64,000 bases of DNA from Salarias fasciatus. Lineage: Eukaryota > Chordata > Actinopteri > Blenniiformes > Blenniidae. The stretch covers positions 18,161,931 to 18,225,930 of the forward strand of contig NC_043754.1 of NCBI RefSeq assembly GCF_902148845.1, read 5' to 3'. This document shows positions 61,356-64,000 of the stretch, in pieces. Positions within the stretch are counted from its first letter, which is position 1. Each line of letters opens with the position of its first letter. The notes beneath the pieces were generated by a model. The model saw only the letters and a program-made list of their open reading frames with translations, was not told the origin of the DNA and did not search any database. The position numbers were made by a program, and so were the translations under genes.

Positions 61356-63389
61356 TCAATACATTCTGCGCTTCATGTAGATCCTCTCAATAAAGTTTTC
61401 CAGTTCCTCCTCACTGTCCAACTGAGGCACCAGCCCATCTTCCTCATAGTCATCTCCTGGTGTGACTTGTGGATAGTAGTAGGGAGGTCGCCTGCCCCTC
61501 CGGGGCGTGGTTATCGGTTTGGGAGGGGGTAAGGGTTGGTAGGTCCGTGGGTGAGGGAGGATATAGTTAGAGATATAAGGGGTGAGCGGCAGATGTGGCG
61601 GTGGCTGCTGCCTCCAGCCCTGTCCACGGTTTTTGCCCCCGCCCCTGTGCCTGCGCCTCGGGGCCTGGAGGTCGAGTTCCTGGGGGCCGAAGGTCTGGTC
61701 TCTGGAGGGGGAGGGCTTGCCGTAATATTGTGGTTTGGGATACGGGAAGTATACGGGGTAGTATGCACGATATGGCTTTTGGTAGTATGGATAAGAGGGG
61801 AAGGCCAGAAACTGTTTCTGTGGTTTATACCAGTAGTCAAGCTGCTTCTGAGGCTTGTACCAGTAGTCCTGCTTGTATGACTTGGCTTTGTCCTTGTGCC
61901 ATTTCTTGTTGGACTTGTTGTACCTATAAGGAGCTTTCTTGGGGTTTTTTGAAGCTGTGTAGTGGTAAATCGGTGGGGCAACGAGAGGAGGAGGGACCAG
62001 AGGCCTGAAGCGTGGGGCAACGGGGTTGCTGTTGACGGGCTGCTGCTGCAACTCCTTCCGTTTCTTCTTCTTCTCCTCCACGTCACTAATAATCTCGATC
62101 ACGTCGTCGGCAGGCAGGTGCAGCTTGCTGCTGATCTCGATCAGCCTGTCGATCATCTGCTGATCTAAGTCATCTTCATCGGGGAGGACCTCCTCCGAGC
62201 GTTTGTCTTCGGCGGTGTTGCCTGCGGCGCCCATGCTGCTCTTCTGCCGAGGTTTCATGTAGGCCTGCTGCTTCCTGCCCATGTACTGCAGTAGCATGTC
62301 AGAGGCGATGTCTGCCAGCCTCTGCTCTTCCTCTCTGGCTCGCTCCGCCTCCTCCTGCTGCCGGAGAACCTCCTGCTTCTCTGCACGTGCCCTCGCCTCC
62401 TCCTCCATGTGGGAAAGGCTCTCCTCCTCTTCCTCAACCTCCTCCTCCAGCTCCTCTCCGTCATCCTCAAAGTCATCCATGAAGTTGCCGCCTTTGACTG
62501 GCCTGTTGCTGGACTGGTTCTCCTGCCAGTGCTGCTTCTTGCCAGCTCGTGCTAACTGAGTGTTATATGCTTTGTAGCCCTTCAGAGGTGGCAGGATTTC
62601 ATTATTTTGAAGACCCAGGTCAATGTTTTGAAAGTAGCCTCTTATTTTTCTCTGCAGAGAGGAATCGTCTCCCTGCGAGGTGGAACCTGGTCCAGCGTTT
62701 TCTAAGAAACTGTCTAAATCAATTTCCTCCTCTCGTCCCTCCTCTTCCTCATTCCTTCCCTCCTCGCTGACACGATCAGGTCCCCCATCTTTCACGGGCC
62801 ATCCTCGATCCTCCTCTGACCTTGTGATTTTATCCTCCTCCCCTTCTTTTTCCTTCGAGTCGTCCCCCTGAGCAGCTGTCAAATGGCCTACAATTAGCTG
62901 CTCAATAGCCTTATCAGCCCCTTGCCCCTCCTCCTCCTCCCCCATCCTCCTCTCACCCTCTGTCTGCTCCGTTCTCCTTATCTCACCTCCCTCCAAGCCT
63001 TCAATAGAGGGCGGCTCCTGACTCTGATCCTCTTCCCAGTCTCTGTTTCTGCTCGCCTGGATTTCGCCGTCCCCCGGGTGGTCCAGGGCCTCCAAAAGAA
63101 CCGCGAGCACCTGCGCGGGGTCTGTCACTTTATCTAATTGGCTATCTTGAACCGGGCCTCGACCCTGTTCCACCGACGCGTTTTCGGGGCCGGAGAGACT
63201 CTGGGGCGGGGGCGAGAGGAAGGGGCCAAGGCTGTCCTCTTTATGATCTGTCCGGGTGCGCCCCTCCACCCCTCCCTCCCCTCCCTCGCCCCTCACAGGG
63301 GCAGTGCCAGCCAGCTGCGGAGTGACAATGAGCAGGACCAATAGGATGAGGTGGGCTGTGGAGAGGGCGTGATGACAGGTCATGACCAT
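61356..63389 (-). CDS. vgf: VGF nerve growth factor inducible, neuropeptide precursor
   Basis: Granin-like precursor sorted to dense-core vesicles of neurons and endocrine cells and cut into bioactive peptides. A single coding exon, as in mammals, encodes 677 residues (human 615). A signal peptide occupies about residues 1-28 (hydrophobic LILLVLLIV, cleavage near LAG/TAP). Long Glu-rich stretches follow. Family blocks are RLADIASDMLLQYMGR (about 352-367), QQMIDRLIEISSKLHLPADD (about 408-427) followed by EEKKKKRKE, PRTYQP (about 613-618, matching the start of human TLQP peptides) and the C-terminal EEELENFIERIYMKRR. Basic cleavage sites include RKIR, GKKQ, RRRHR and RRGRR. A Tyr/Lys/Pro-rich segment at about 477-555 has a tandem duplication of DYWYKPQKQ and is unlike the mammalian protein. 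The 5' UTR begins at an acceptor (CCTCAG) ending at 63419, so at least one upstream exon lies further left on the minus strand. Confidence 0.96.
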   Translation of the reverse strand: MVMTCHHALSTAHLILLVLLIVTPQLAGTAPVRGEGGEGGVEGRTRTDHKEDSLGPFLSPPPQSLSGPENASVEQGRGPVQDSQLDKVTDPAQVLAVLLEALDHPGDGEIQASRNRDWEEDQSQEPPSIEGLEGGEIRRTEQTEGERRMGEEEEGQGADKAIEQLIVGHLTAAQGDDSKEKEGEEDKITRSEEDRGWPVKDGGPDRVSEEGRNEEEEGREEEIDLDSFLENAGPGSTSQGDDSSLQRKIRGYFQNIDLGLQNNEILPPLKGYKAYNTQLARAGKKQHWQENQSSNRPVKGGNFMDDFEDDGEELEEEVEEEEESLSHMEEEARARAEKQEVLRQQEEAERAREEEQRLADIASDMLLQYMGRKQQAYMKPRQKSSMGAAGNTAEDKRSEEVLPDEDDLDQQMIDRLIEISSKLHLPADDVIEIISDVEEKKKKRKELQQQPVNSNPVAPRFRPLVPPPLVAPPIYHYTASKNPKKAPYRYNKSNKKWHKDKAKSYKQDYWYKPQKQLDYWYKPQKQFLAFPSYPYYQKPYRAYYPVYFPYPKPQYYGKPSPSRDQTFGPQELDLQAPRRRHRGGGKNRGQGWRQQPPPHLPLTPYISNYILPHPRTYQPLPPPKPITTPRRGRRPPYYYPQVTPGDDYEEDGLVPQLDSEEELENFIERIYMKRRMY

Positions 63390-64000
63390 GCAGAACCGGC
63401 AGGAGGGAGGTTAAGCACCTGAGGAAAGAGAGAAGGCAGAGGAAGGAGACAAGAGATGAGCTTTCTGTCATCGGTTGCATCGTTTGCAGTCCAATCATGT
63501 TCATTTCACATTTCAATGAGCAGATTTCATTTTTTTAAGAAAATTTCATTATTAGGAATATCAGTCTAAATATATGTTAATGATAATGTGGAAGAAATGC
63601 ACCGAAAGTATGGATTAATTCATTTGTTCGACAAAAATGAATGAATTTATGGGAATTTCTTATTTCTCATGTGAAAAAATACACATTTCATCAGTAGGCT
63701 CCCAAACAAAAGCAATTAACCTTCTGAGCCTTTTTTTTCTCCAAAACATTGCATCCTACTGTACCAAGCAAAAATCAGCAAAAAGAGTTGCATTCTCCCT
63801 TTTTTCCTCCTGTAAAACTTGATTTTCTTATGCTGAGTGTTTTTGAAAGAGGATCAATTCCAGCCACGAGCTCCATTTTTGCCACTGCTGTGCAACCTCG
63901 GTGCATTTGGTGACATGGAGACGTGGCACGGTCCGATCATACAAATCAGTCGTGATTCGTTCGATATGCTGCGTAAAGTGCCCACGTCTCCCACGAATAA
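63390..64000 (-). other. vgf: vgf 5' UTR start and intron 1
   Basis: Bases 63418-63390 are 5' UTR of the vgf coding exon. Above 63419 the minus strand reads as intron. No first exon or CRE-type promoter motif (TGACGTCA) is recognised before the window ends, so the promoter probably lies outside. Confidence 0.5.

Noticed and set aside
61511-62086. A 191-codon second frame inside vgf
   Set aside because: Same strand, shifted frame within a strongly supported coding exon, with no independent similarity.

Overview
This window is nuclear DNA from a bony fish, most likely a percomorph-type teleost with a compact genome. The evidence is many short GT-AG introns, dense CA/GA/CT microsatellites, a Tc1-type transposon, an L2-like LINE fragment, and exons that translate into clearly vertebrate proteins. 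There is no bacterial or viral gene organisation.

Six genes are identified by protein similarity; I rebuilt the five multi-exon ones exon by exon with consistent splice phases. From left to right they are slc43a2 (LAT4 amino-acid transporter, + strand, coding 1897-8811), pitpna (phosphatidylinositol transfer protein alpha, +, 12986-22684), inpp5k (SKIP inositol 5-phosphatase, +, first coding exon at 29712 or 31227, stop at 35236), nle1 (Notchless ribosome-assembly factor, +, 37159-40441), slc25a1 (mitochondrial citrate carrier, -, 45147-42727) and vgf (granin-like neuropeptide precursor, -, 63389-61356, one coding exon). A seventh gene, on the minus strand from 52655 to 50462, is assembled here from six small exons. 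It encodes a 226-residue protein that I do not recognise, ending in a C-x2-C-x11-H-x3-C zinc-finger motif of the UBZ4/Rad18 type.

slc43a2, pitpna and inpp5k are neighbours in human 17p13.3, so the left half is a conserved block. nle1, slc25a1 and vgf lie elsewhere in human (17q12, 22q11 and 7q22, from general knowledge), so the right half reflects rearrangement between lineages. nle1 and slc25a1 are tail to tail, with facing poly(A) signals about 65 bp apart.

The rest is untranslated and intergenic sequence: a TATA-driven promoter for slc43a2, a CpG-rich promoter for pitpna, a long pitpna 3' UTR, a decayed 1.6-kb Tc1 element with TA duplications (47515-49112), a decayed minus-strand LINE (55078-56260), several related short dispersed repeats, and a roughly 3.4-kb gene-poor stretch (56.3-59.7 kb) with AT-rich homeodomain-like motifs and one orphan exon-like open frame. 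The most useful new observations are the unannotated UBZ4-like gene, two alternative inpp5k first exons, an 8-nt pitpna microexon, an 18-nt slc43a2 microexon and a long A-run touching the pitpna start codon.
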